Origin: Deltaproteobacteria bacterium | GTDB lineage: Bacteria > Desulfobacterota > Deferrimicrobia > Deferrimicrobiales > Deferrimicrobiaceae | Reading direction: 5' to 3' | Length of the DNA stretch: 32,570 nucleotides | Assembly (NCBI GenBank): GCA_020346465.1 | Contig: CP070783.1 | Coordinates: 2,109,652-2,142,221, forward strand | Shown here: positions 1 to 7,045 of the stretch, piece by piece | Numbering within the stretch: the first letter of the stretch is position 1 | Layout of the letters: the number at the start of each line of letters is the position of its first letter | Made by a program: the position numbers and the translations under genes | The notes under the pieces: model-generated | Seen by the model: only the letters and a program-made list of their open reading frames with translations | Database searches by the model: none | Told to the model about the DNA's origin: nothing

Positions 1-258
1 CCGCCAGGCGGGACGGTCATGCTTTCCGGGCTGGTCAAAAACGAGATGGCAAAAGACGTGGCAAAAGTTCCTCTCCTGGGCCAGATCCCGGTTCTGGGCG
101 AATTGTTCAAGTCCCGAAGCTTCCGGGAAAACAAGACCGAACTCGCCATTTTCATCACGCCTGCGGAAGTCAAGGAACCCTTCACGAAGGAAATCGCGGC
201 ATGGGAGACAAAGGCTTCCGCGGAGCAGGAGGCAATGCGGTTTCGCCTCATCGAGTAA
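1..258 (+). CDS. Secretin C-terminal end (Tad/Flp pilus outer-membrane channel, CpaC/RcpA-like), 5'-truncated by the window
   Basis: The reading frame is open from base 1 and ends with TAA at 256-258, so only about the last 85 residues are present. They contain the conserved secretin C-terminal pattern: a glycine-rich 'GG..MLSGL' strand, then 'VPLLGQIPVLGELFKS', then 'ELAIFITP'. This part forms the end of the beta-barrel gate of type II/III/IV secretin multimers in the outer membrane. The next genes (CpaF ATPase, TadB, TadC) identify it as the channel of a tight-adherence pilus rather than a general secretion system. The stop lies 12 bases before the preferred cpaF start, so the two are cotranscribed. 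The last residues, after the secretin core, are charged and helical. Which secretin subfamily it belongs to cannot be decided from this fragment. Confidence 0.85.
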   Translation, partial: PPGGTVMLSGLVKNEMAKDVAKVPLLGQIPVLGELFKSRSFRENKTELAIFITPAEVKEPFTKEIAAWETKASAEQEAMRFRLIE

Positions 259-270
259 AGGAGAATGCGG

Positions 271-1488
271 ATGCATGCGGAACGGCTGCGGGCACTCCAC
301 CAGAAAGTCGTTGCCCTTCTCGATTCCCGGAACACGGGGCGGATCTCGGAAGACGAGGAATCGATGAAGGATCGCGCAGCGCACTATCTTCACTCGGAAC
401 TGAAGCGGATGCTTCTCCCGGACACGGAAGAGGAATCCCTCCGCAAGGGAATCCTGGACGAATTGTTCGCATACGGTCCCATAACCCCGTTTCTATCAGA
501 CCCAATGGTCACGGAAATCATGGTCAACGGGAAAAATTCTGTTTACGTCGAAAAATCGGGGAAATTGATCCGGACGGACATTGCCTTTCTGAGCGACGAA
601 ACCCTCCGGGGAACCATCGACCGGATGGTCTCCCGGGTGAACCGGCGTCTCGACGAGTCCTCCCCGTACGTGGATGCGCGTCTCCCGGACGGTTCCAGAA
701 TCAACGCCATCATCCCTCCCGCGTGTCTCTCCGGCCCCTGCCTCACCATTCGCAAATTCCGCAAGGAACCGTTCTCCATGGAGGAACTGATCGGGCTTCG
801 CACCCTTTCGGAAGAGGCCGCGGATTACCTGCGGGAGGCCGTGGTCAATCGAATGAACATCATCGTTTCCGGAGGAACGGGGTCCGGTAAAACCACTCTC
901 CTCAACGCACTCTCCCGTTTCATCCCCGACGAGGAACGAATCGTCACCATTGAAGACGCCGCAGAAATCCATCTGCCGAAACCGCATGTCATCATCCTGG
1001 AAGCCCGTCCCCCAAATGTCGAGGGGACGGGGTCGATCACGATCCGCGATCTGGTGCGGAACTCCCTGCGGATGAGGCCCGACCGAATCATCGTGGGGGA
1101 ATGCCGGGGCGGTGAGGCCCTGGACATGCTCCAGGCGATGAACACCGGCCATGACGGGTCGATTACAACCGGCCATGCAAACACCCCCCGCGACATGCTG
1201 CGCCGCCTGGAGACCATGGTCCTTTTTTCGGGGGTCGAAATCCCCGTGAAAGCGATCCGGGAGCAGATCGCCTCGGCGATCGACATTCTCGTCCATATGA
1301 GCAGGTTGAGGGACGGAAGACGCGCAGTGACGTCCATCGCCGAAGTCACCGGGATCAGCGAGAGCCAGATCCTGCTCCAGGATATTTTCCGGCGGAACCA
1401 TGAGAGGGGAACAGGGACGAGAGGGGAACTGAGCGCAACCGACGTCCCCTCCAAATTCCTTCCCCTCGGAGAAACTGGATGGGCATGA
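271..1488 (+). CDS. cpaF: CpaF/TadA-type secretion ATPase of the Tad pilus
   Basis: This is a hexameric cytoplasmic ATPase that powers assembly of Flp pili. With the ATG at 271 it is 405 residues. A Shine-Dalgarno AAAGGAG at 257-263 lies 7 bases before this ATG but only 1 base before an in-frame ATG at 265, so 271 is preferred. The N-terminal half has the CpaF pattern (GPITPFLSDP, MVTEIMVNG). The P-loop GGTGSGKTT is at about residues 201-209, the Asp-box region follows, the Walker B-like RIIVGECRG is at about 272-280, and the family-typical GHDGSITTGHAN is at about 293-304. The length is near the lower end for CpaF, which often carries a longer N-terminal extension. The gene overlaps the next one by 10 bases, indicating translational coupling with tadB. 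Family assignment is firm; substrate and host role are inferred from context. Confidence 0.95.
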   Translation: MHAERLRALHQKVVALLDSRNTGRISEDEESMKDRAAHYLHSELKRMLLPDTEEESLRKGILDELFAYGPITPFLSDPMVTEIMVNGKNSVYVEKSGKLIRTDIAFLSDETLRGTIDRMVSRVNRRLDESSPYVDARLPDGSRINAIIPPACLSGPCLTIRKFRKEPFSMEELIGLRTLSEEAADYLREAVVNRMNIIVSGGTGSGKTTLLNALSRFIPDEERIVTIEDAAEIHLPKPHVIILEARPPNVEGTGSITIRDLVRNSLRMRPDRIIVGECRGGEALDMLQAMNTGHDGSITTGHANTPRDMLRRLETMVLFSGVEIPVKAIREQIASAIDILVHMSRLRDGRRAVTSIAEVTGISESQILLQDIFRRNHERGTGTRGELSATDVPSKFLPLGETGWA

Positions 1489-2330
1489 CCTTCGCGGAAT
1501 ATTCCCTGTTCGCCGGCGGAGCGATCTGCCTCGCTTTCTTTCTCTTCCGAACCCTCGCACCCTATTTTCGGTTCCGCCTGGACAATACCGCTGAGACGAC
1601 CTCGAGAATTCTCCGGGAGGAGTTCCTGTCCCTTGCACCGGACCAGGTGCGGCGTATCGTTCTCGCGGCTGGCGCCATGACCGCGCTCGCAGCCATGGTC
1701 TCCACGAAGGATCTGCTCTTGGGGATCGCAGCCGGTCTCTCCCCCGCCTTTCTTTGCGGCGCCGTCGCCCGTTACATTCGCGCGAGAAGACGGAAGCAGA
1801 TCGTTTCCCAGTTGCCGGCCTTTCTCGAAATCCTTTCCGGCCACGTGAAGGCGGGGCACAGCATTCCGGAATCCCTCCAGGAAACGGCTCCCTTGCTTCC
1901 CTCGGGTATCCGGGAGGAAGTTTCCTGGCTCTGTCAGACGGTTCGCCTTGGCACCCCTCTGCCGGATGCGCTTCTCGTCTGGGCACAACGGATGAAATGC
2001 GAGGAAATCTCCATGATCGTCTTCCCTCTCCGGATCGCAATACCGGCCGGGGGAAACCTCTACGACCTTCTCACACGTTGCCGTGACATTCTGAGGGCGA
2101 AGATACGGCAAGAGGAAAAGATGCGCAGCATGACCGCCCAGGCGAGGCTCCAGGCTCTCGTTCTGACCATGTTGCCCCCCGGGTTCATCGCCGTCCTGTC
2201 GAGAATCGAACCCGGATACATCGCCCGTTGCCGGGAAACCGCCGCCGGGAAAACCATTCTGGTGATCACCGGCGCCTTGCAGCTTCTCGGATGGTTTTTC
2301 ATCCGGAGGATCATGGCGGCAAGCAAATGA
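1479..2330 (+). CDS. tadB: TadB-like inner-membrane platform protein (T2SSF family)
   Basis: This 283-residue protein is one of the two inner-membrane GspF/PilC-like platform proteins of the Tad pilus machine, where it couples the CpaF motor to pilin extraction. There is an N-terminal hydrophobic segment (about residues 8-24) and a second pair around 53-90. The T2SSF domain follows, with the typical 'LPAFLEILSGHVKAGHSIPESL' pattern near residue 110, and hydrophobic segments close the C-terminus. The ATG at 1479 has GGAG at 1468-1471 with 7-base spacing. An in-frame ATG at 1485 would give a 4-base ATGA overlap with the cpaF stop and cannot be excluded. It precedes tadC, with which it shares an ATGA junction. 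Membrane topology was judged by eye. Confidence 0.88.
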   Translation: MGMTFAEYSLFAGGAICLAFFLFRTLAPYFRFRLDNTAETTSRILREEFLSLAPDQVRRIVLAAGAMTALAAMVSTKDLLLGIAAGLSPAFLCGAVARYIRARRRKQIVSQLPAFLEILSGHVKAGHSIPESLQETAPLLPSGIREEVSWLCQTVRLGTPLPDALLVWAQRMKCEEISMIVFPLRIAIPAGGNLYDLLTRCRDILRAKIRQEEKMRSMTAQARLQALVLTMLPPGFIAVLSRIEPGYIARCRETAAGKTILVITGALQLLGWFFIRRIMAASK

Positions 2331-3145
2331 AGAGCCTTGATCTCCTGTTGATCGGCGTTCCGATGGTGGCCGGCATCGTCGTGCTGCTCCGGTTTTTTCA
2401 ACGGACATCGCTCCCCGGCGCGATGGTTCGCATCCCCGAAACGGTCGTGGAAGCGCACAGGAAGGCACACGCGAAACTGGTCGAATGCAGGGCGTTCTCC
2501 CTTTCCGGCGGGATGCTGGTCACCTCCCTCGGCAGTTGGCTTGCAGGGGAAGCAGTAGGGATAACCGTGACGACCCTGTCCCTGGTTCTCAACCCCTCTC
2601 GTTCGCATATCCTCTTTTCGATTCTTCTCGGCATTTGCCTTGGATGTGCAACGCTCTTCTTGTCTCTCAGGAGACAGGCGAACAGGCACGTGCGAAGCGT
2701 GCGCTCCTCCCTTCCCGTAGCCTCCTTCCTGCTTTCCCTCCTGCTCGAGGCGGGCATGGGTTCCCACTCCGCCTTGCAGGAAGTTGCGCGCGCGATTCCG
2801 AACGGACCGCTTGCAAGGGAGCTGGAAGAGATCACCCGGGCGCGAACGCTGGGAATCTCAAGGGAGGCCGCTCTCGAGAGATCGCGTCGACGTGTGCCGG
2901 TGGAGGATTATCATATCTTCCTGAATCTTGTCAGCCAGGGAGAGCGGTTGGGGGTAGGGCTTTCCCGGGGTCTGCGGGACCATTCCTCCAAAATGCTGGA
3001 AGGAGAACTCTACCGCGCGGAAGCGACGGCCCAGAAAGCTGCGGTGAAACTCCTCTTTCCGTTGGTGGCGTTCATATTTCCGGCGGTCGCGCTCATCATC
3101 TTTTCCCCCATCATCCTGAATATTTGGGAAGTGTGGGGGCAGTAA
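2327..3145 (+). CDS. tadC: TadC-like inner-membrane platform protein (T2SSF family)
   Basis: This is the second platform protein of the Tad pilus system, 272 residues, and it likely pairs with TadB in the inner membrane. The chosen ATG at 2327 overlaps the tadB stop as ATGA (2327-2330), a clear coupling signature. The frame is open further upstream, but that stretch lies inside tadB and has no coding character. An N-terminal membrane segment (LLLIGVPMVAGIVVLL), two more in the first half, a T2SSF-type cytoplasmic segment (SFLLSLLLEAGMGSHSAL) and a strongly hydrophobic C-terminus (PLVAFIFPAVALIIF) match the TadC layout. The 'GERLGVGLSRGLRDHS' segment is also typical of this family. It ends the recognisable Tad gene run in this window; no pilin or prepilin peptidase gene is visible here. 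Confidence 0.85.
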   Translation: MKSLDLLLIGVPMVAGIVVLLRFFQRTSLPGAMVRIPETVVEAHRKAHAKLVECRAFSLSGGMLVTSLGSWLAGEAVGITVTTLSLVLNPSRSHILFSILLGICLGCATLFLSLRRQANRHVRSVRSSLPVASFLLSLLLEAGMGSHSALQEVARAIPNGPLARELEEITRARTLGISREAALERSRRRVPVEDYHIFLNLVSQGERLGVGLSRGLRDHSSKMLEGELYRAEATAQKAAVKLLFPLVAFIFPAVALIIFSPIILNIWEVWGQ

Positions 3146-3163
3146 TCGGTGGGGCGGGGCACG

Positions 3164-3436
3164 ATGATGGGCAAAACGGGAATCATGGCTGCCCTGTTCC
3201 TGATTGTCGCCCTTTTCCCACAATCACACGCCTCGGGAGGAGCAACGGAACGGCCAGTCGGTACCGCCGCGAAGGCGGATATTCAGGGGAGACAGATCGC
3301 CCTTTCTCTCCGGATTGCGGAGGCGAAAGGGAAAACCCCCAGCCGGAAGCATTTCCGAAGCCTCCTGCGGCACAGTAAGAGGAAACCTCTCCGGGAGCCT
3401 CTCAAAGGGGGTGCCGGATTTCTTCGGGCACGTTGA
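3164..3436 (+). CDS. Small putative secreted protein at the end of the Tad cluster
   Basis: A 90-residue frame begins 18 bases after the tadC stop. The N-terminus looks like a signal peptide: a Lys near the start, a hydrophobic core (IMAALFLIVALF) and a small-residue region ending near HASG. The mature part is short, basic (many Lys/Arg in the last 45 residues) and has no recognised domain. The ATG at 3164 is preferred over an in-frame GTG at 3149 because the GTG has little room for a ribosome site; a GGGGCGGGG stretch lies before the ATG. In the Tad context it could be a small pilus accessory protein. The frame could also be non-coding, since only the leader is convincing. Moderate to low confidence. 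Confidence 0.4.
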   Translation: MMGKTGIMAALFLIVALFPQSHASGGATERPVGTAAKADIQGRQIALSLRIAEAKGKTPSRKHFRSLLRHSKRKPLREPLKGGAGFLRAR

Positions 3437-3437
3437 T

Positions 3438-3443
3438 TATAAT
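3438..3443 (+). promoter_or_regulatory. Candidate -10 box for the MFS gene
   Basis: A perfect TATAAT lies directly after the preceding small gene, about 48 bases before the preferred MFS start. No good TTGACA-like -35 box is seen 15-19 bases upstream, and a TG dinucleotide sits one base too far upstream for a classical extended -10. The call rests on the -10 match and position alone. Confidence 0.3.
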
Positions 3444-3490
3444 GGGAACTTCAACACCATTTGGGGAAGCGAGCGGCGGATGGGCATCCC

Positions 3491-4735
3491 GTGAATTCGT
3501 CGAAAATGCACTACGGCTGGATCATCGTTCTCACCGGGGGGCTGACCGTCTTCTCCTGCCTGGGGCTGGCGCGGTTCGCCTACAGCATGCTTCTTCCCTC
3601 GATGGGAAAATCCCTGGCGCTGGGCTACGACCAGATGGGGTTCATCGGAACCGGGAATTTCGCCGGGTACCTTGCTGCCGTCGCCCTGGCGCCGTTTTTC
3701 ATGCACTGGTGGGGCGGGCGCCGCACGATCACCGCCGGCCTTGCCCTCCTGGCCTTATGCATGGTCCTCATCGGGCAGGCCGCGGGGTTCGTTCCCGTCC
3801 TCGTCCTCTACTTCCTGACGGGGATCGGGAGCGGTCTCGCCAACGTGCCCATGATGGTGCTGGTTTCCCACTGGTTCACGCAGGCGAAACGGGGCCGGGC
3901 CGCCGGCCTCATGCTCGCCGGCAACGGGATTGCGATCATCTTCGCCGGCATGCTCGTGCCCTCTCTCAACAGCACCCTGGGAGCCGACGGCTGGAGAAGC
4001 GGATGGCAGATCCTGGGCGCGATCTCCGGCGCGATCGCCGTCACCGCGGGCCTGCTCCTGCGCGACTCACCCGCCGACCTCGGACTCGACCCGCTTGGTG
4101 AAAGGAACAACCCGGGGAAGGGTGCGGTCACTCCCCCGAAAGTGGGCGGGGCCAAAGGGATCGTGTTCCATCTCGGCGTCCTGTACCTCCTGTTCGGCCT
4201 CACCTACATGATCTACGGGACCTTCATCGTCACGACGATGGTCGCCGAGCGCGGCATGCCGGAAGTCACGGCGGGGCGGTTCTGGGCGTGGGTGGGATTC
4301 TTCAGCATCTTCTCCGGTCCCCTGTTCGGGGCCTTTTCCGACCGGATCGGGCGCAAGGGAGGGTTCATGGCGGTCTTCGCGGTGCAGACGGCGTCCTACG
4401 GCCTTGCCGGGATGGATCTCGGGGCGTGGCCCCTGTACCTGTCCATCGCGCTTTACGGAATCGCCGCCTGGAGCATTCCGACCATCATGGCCGCCGCCGT
4501 GGGCGATTACCTGGGCCCCGCAAGCGCGGCCGCGGGGTTTTCCATCATCACGTTCTTTTTCGGGGCGGGACAGACGCTCGGGCCGAGCCTTGCCGGCATC
4601 GTGGCGAAATCTACGGGGACGTTTTCCCTGAGCTACCTGATGGCCGCTGCCGCGACCGGGACCGCCGTACTGCTGGCTTCGTTCCTTCGCAAACCCCACG
4701 GGTCGAGCCCGGACTCCAAATTTTCCCAGGTGTAA
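3491..4735 (+). CDS. MFS transporter, YbfB/YjiJ-like
   Basis: This is a polytopic inner-membrane secondary transporter of about 414 residues with roughly 12 hydrophobic segments. The start of the protein (HYGWIIVLTGGLTVFSCLG, then LARFAYSMLLPSM) matches the YbfB/YjiJ branch of the major facilitator superfamily. The loop 2-3 region 'HWWGGRRTI' and the mid-protein 'FSDRIGRKGG' are the two positions where MFS proteins carry the G-x-x-x-D/R-x-G-R motif. Start choice is uncertain: GTG at 3491, ATG at 3506 and an upstream TTG at 3461 are all in frame, and none has a strong ribosome site. The N-terminal HYGW consensus favours 3491 or 3506. The substrate is unknown. Neighbours are unrelated: the Tad cluster ends upstream and a convergent operon ends downstream, so it is probably a monocistronic unit. 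Confidence 0.88.
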   Translation: MNSSKMHYGWIIVLTGGLTVFSCLGLARFAYSMLLPSMGKSLALGYDQMGFIGTGNFAGYLAAVALAPFFMHWWGGRRTITAGLALLALCMVLIGQAAGFVPVLVLYFLTGIGSGLANVPMMVLVSHWFTQAKRGRAAGLMLAGNGIAIIFAGMLVPSLNSTLGADGWRSGWQILGAISGAIAVTAGLLLRDSPADLGLDPLGERNNPGKGAVTPPKVGGAKGIVFHLGVLYLLFGLTYMIYGTFIVTTMVAERGMPEVTAGRFWAWVGFFSIFSGPLFGAFSDRIGRKGGFMAVFAVQTASYGLAGMDLGAWPLYLSIALYGIAAWSIPTIMAAAVGDYLGPASAAAGFSIITFFFGAGQTLGPSLAGIVAKSTGTFSLSYLMAAAATGTAVLLASFLRKPHGSSPDSKFSQV

Positions 4736-4771
4736 CCAGAATTTATCATATAATCTGTTACCTCATATTTT
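4732..4771 (+). terminator. Weak terminator-like hairpin in an AT-rich convergent gap
   Basis: GTAAC-c-AGA at 4732-4740 pairs with TCTGTTAC at 4754-4761 (8 pairs, one bulged C), and TTTTT follows at 4767-4771. The stem is AT-rich, so it is a weak candidate. The whole gap 4736-4871 is strikingly AT-rich (about 4740-4845) compared with the GC-rich genes around it. It separates two convergent genes, and I see nothing else in it. Confidence 0.3.
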
Positions 4772-4871
4772 TCAATTAAACATATTGATTACATTTTGAT
4801 ATTTAAACATAATTTGAATCTTTCGAACCTCTCCGCGGATCGGTTTCGAAAGCGTATCTTGGCGGCGGATT

Positions 4872-5831
4872 CTACACTGCCCGACGGGCCTCCTCCACGA
4901 TCGCCCGGATAACCCGCGGGTTGACGGAGGCGTCGATGGAGCAGCCGTTCGCCAGGAAGAACCGGTCCTTTCCGCCAAGCATCTTTCCTTCCCCCACGTG
5001 GTCCCGTAGGAAGGGAGCGGTTCTCCGGGTGACGATCTTGTGGTCGATGCCGCCCATGACGCACCCGGGGATCTTCCCTTTCACGGACTGCAGGGAAGGC
5101 CCCGCGGGACCGCGGTCCCACCAGTTGAACACCTGGGCCGGGAAATCGAGGCAGTCGTCGAAATAGAGGTCATCGCCGTGGATATGGGCGACGTTCATCC
5201 TGCCGCGCCCCGATACCGCCTCGAGCACCCGGTGCGCATGCGGCTTCACGAAGGTCAGGAAACGGTCCCGGCTCATGAACTCCCGGGAGGCCGGAACGGA
5301 AAGGAAGATCCCCGCCGAGCCGATGTCGAGGGATCTCCGGCAGTAGGCGATCAGATTCTCGGTGATGACCCCCAGTGCGTCCTGCACCGCGTCCGGCTCG
5401 CTCTCCATCAACGGTCCGATATGTTCCCCCGCGAGGGCTCTCTTCAACGTGTGCCAGGGGTCGAAGACCGTGTCGAGAAAATACGCCTTTCCGTTCAGCT
5501 CTTTCTGGATGACCTCCAGGGCCCGGAACTGCTCCTGCCAGGGAGACCTCTCCACGTCGAAGCGGGCGATCCGACGCAGATCCTCCCCGGTCCGGACGGC
5601 GTCGAGCCCCTCCGGCATGGGGTAGAAATAGTCGTTCATCACTTTGAGGAAGTCGAAATCGTAGGAACGGAAAGAATCGAGCGCCAGCCGCGCAAACCGC
5701 GGCCCATCCCCGTGCTGCACCCCGAAATGGTACCAGAGCGAAACCGGCGGCCGGTCCACCGGTTCGCCTCCCAGCACCCTGTCGACGAGTTCGATCTTGC
5801 TTTCGTTGGAACGCAACCCCATCCCTGTCAC
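4872..5831 (-). CDS. Uroporphyrinogen decarboxylase-family protein, not HemE
   Basis: This 319-residue protein has the URO-D/cobamide methyltransferase TIM-barrel pattern: an N-terminal 'RVLGGEPVDRPPV' motif, then segments equivalent to the barrel core. The HemE substrate signature (RQAGRY in the first 40 residues) is absent; the same place reads SLWYHFGVQHGDG. A His-x-His at residues 216/218 and a Cys at 297 (NGCSIDA) fall where MtaA/CmuA-type members carry zinc ligands of the form H-x-C...C. A metal-dependent methyl-transfer role is therefore possible but not shown. The start is GTG at 5831 or ATG at 5822 (316 residues); both have weak ribosome sites. It lies 15 bases after the HlyD-type gene and is probably the last gene of the exporter operon. 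The reaction and substrate are unknown. Confidence 0.8.
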   Translation of the reverse strand: MTGMGLRSNESKIELVDRVLGGEPVDRPPVSLWYHFGVQHGDGPRFARLALDSFRSYDFDFLKVMNDYFYPMPEGLDAVRTGEDLRRIARFDVERSPWQEQFRALEVIQKELNGKAYFLDTVFDPWHTLKRALAGEHIGPLMESEPDAVQDALGVITENLIAYCRRSLDIGSAGIFLSVPASREFMSRDRFLTFVKPHAHRVLEAVSGRGRMNVAHIHGDDLYFDDCLDFPAQVFNWWDRGPAGPSLQSVKGKIPGCVMGGIDHKIVTRRTAPFLRDHVGEGKMLGGKDRFFLANGCSIDASVNPRVIRAIVEEARRAV

Positions 5832-5846
5832 CCGTATCCGGACGGC

Positions 5847-7040
5847 CTACCGTTTCCGGACGCGCGTTCCCTCCTCGATCTGGTCGCTGGGGTGGGTGAT
5901 CACCGTCTCTCCCTCGGCCAGGCCGGAGAGGATCTGGGCGACCAGCCCGTTCCTCTGCCCGGTCTCCACGGTGCGGCGTCTCGCCCTGCCGCCTTCCGGC
6001 ACGAAAGCGGCCCACCCTTCGCCGTACCGGAAAAGCGCGCTGGCGGGAACCTGGAGAACACCGTCTCCTTCCCAGACGATAAAGCCCGCCTCCAGGCGGT
6101 AGCCGTCCCCGAGACGCTCCCAGAGGGGGGCGGGCGAGGTGATGTCGGCGATGACGAGCACCCGCTGCTCCTCCACGCCCAATGCGGAGATCTTGGTGAA
6201 ACCGGCGGGTTCCACGGTCCGCACCTTCCCTTCCAGCGGAACCTCTCCACCCCATCGCTCGAAGAGGACCGGCGTTCCCGGGCGGATGCGCACCGCTTCG
6301 TTCGACAGCACGTCGACCTGGACTTCCAGGGCCCGGGGGTCCCCGATCTCGATCAGGGGCCTTCCCGCCTCCACCGCCCCCTCGTCTTTATGGGGGATCC
6401 CCAGCACCCTCCCTCCCACGGGAGCGCGCACGGGCACGTTCCCGATCGGGCTTCGCCCCCCTTCCCCGGAGGTAACCATGAGCTGGGTGCGGGCCGCGTC
6501 CAGGTCGAACCGGGCGACCTCGACGGCGAACTCGGAGGACCGGCGCGTCGACAGGGCCCGGCGGGCTTCGGAGTCCGCCCTCTCCAGGTCATCGTCGCTG
6601 GCAAAGCCCGACCCGTGCAGCTTCTTCGTGCGCTCGTGTTTCGCCCTGGCGTAATCGTCGTCCGCCGCCGCCACCCGGGCGTTCTCCCTCGCCGCGTCGA
6701 GCGCCGACTTCGCGGCTTCGACCCGCGCGGCGGCTTCCGCGCGGCTGCGGGAATCGAGCACCGAAGGACGCAGGGGGTCGAGCTGCGCCACGACCTGTCC
6801 GCGCGCCACGTTGTCCCCCACGTGAAGATCGATCCGCTGCACGAACCCCGCAACGGGCGCCGACAGGACGAACCGGTCCTTCACCCTGGTTTTCCCCTCC
6901 TCCTCGATCGTGACGCGGAGAGGGCCGCGGGTGACCTTTGCCATGTCCACGGGGACCGGCCTCGGCATCATGCCGAACACGACGGCCAGGAGAACCGCCG
7001 CTGCCAGGGCAAAGAGGAGGACCCATCGGCGCCAGCGCAT
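5847..7040 (-). CDS. HlyD/MacA-type periplasmic adaptor (membrane fusion protein) of an ABC exporter
   Basis: This 397-residue protein links an inner-membrane exporter to an outer-membrane channel. The ATG at 7040 has GGGAG about 8 bases upstream and lies 5 bases after the permease stop. The frame is open further upstream to 7226, but that part is inside the permease gene and is not protein-like. A single N-terminal membrane anchor (WVLLFALAAAVLLAVVF) is followed by the barrel-lipoyl half-motif (GPLRVTIEEEGKTRVKDRF, APVAGFVQRIDLHVGDNVARGQVVAQLD). Next come a long Ala/Glu/Arg-rich coiled-coil hairpin (about residues 95-190), the second lipoyl half (VRAPVGGRVLGI) and a beta-barrel/membrane-proximal domain. 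The arrangement ATPase, permease, adaptor matches MacB/DevC-like tripartite efflux, with the outer-membrane partner encoded elsewhere. The substrate is unknown. Confidence 0.9.
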   Translation of the reverse strand: MRWRRWVLLFALAAAVLLAVVFGMMPRPVPVDMAKVTRGPLRVTIEEEGKTRVKDRFVLSAPVAGFVQRIDLHVGDNVARGQVVAQLDPLRPSVLDSRSRAEAAARVEAAKSALDAARENARVAAADDDYARAKHERTKKLHGSGFASDDDLERADSEARRALSTRRSSEFAVEVARFDLDAARTQLMVTSGEGGRSPIGNVPVRAPVGGRVLGIPHKDEGAVEAGRPLIEIGDPRALEVQVDVLSNEAVRIRPGTPVLFERWGGEVPLEGKVRTVEPAGFTKISALGVEEQRVLVIADITSPAPLWERLGDGYRLEAGFIVWEGDGVLQVPASALFRYGEGWAAFVPEGGRARRRTVETGQRNGLVAQILSGLAEGETVITHPSDQIEEGTRVRKR

Positions 7041-7045
7041 TCCGT

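Noticed and set aside
825-2468. Very long - strand open frame opposite cpaF/tadB
   Set aside because: Antisense shadow of GC-rich coding DNA; Arg/Pro/Gly-rich composition, no domain, and the + strand genes are clearly recognised. The same holds for the long frames at 496-2040, 5040-7157 (+), 7757-9532 (+), 11269-13323 (+), 14241-16520 (+) and 24563-26962 (+).
4872-5831. hemE assignment for the URO-D-family gene
   Set aside because: The Arg-containing HemE N-terminal signature is missing and the His position near the C-terminus reads Cys.
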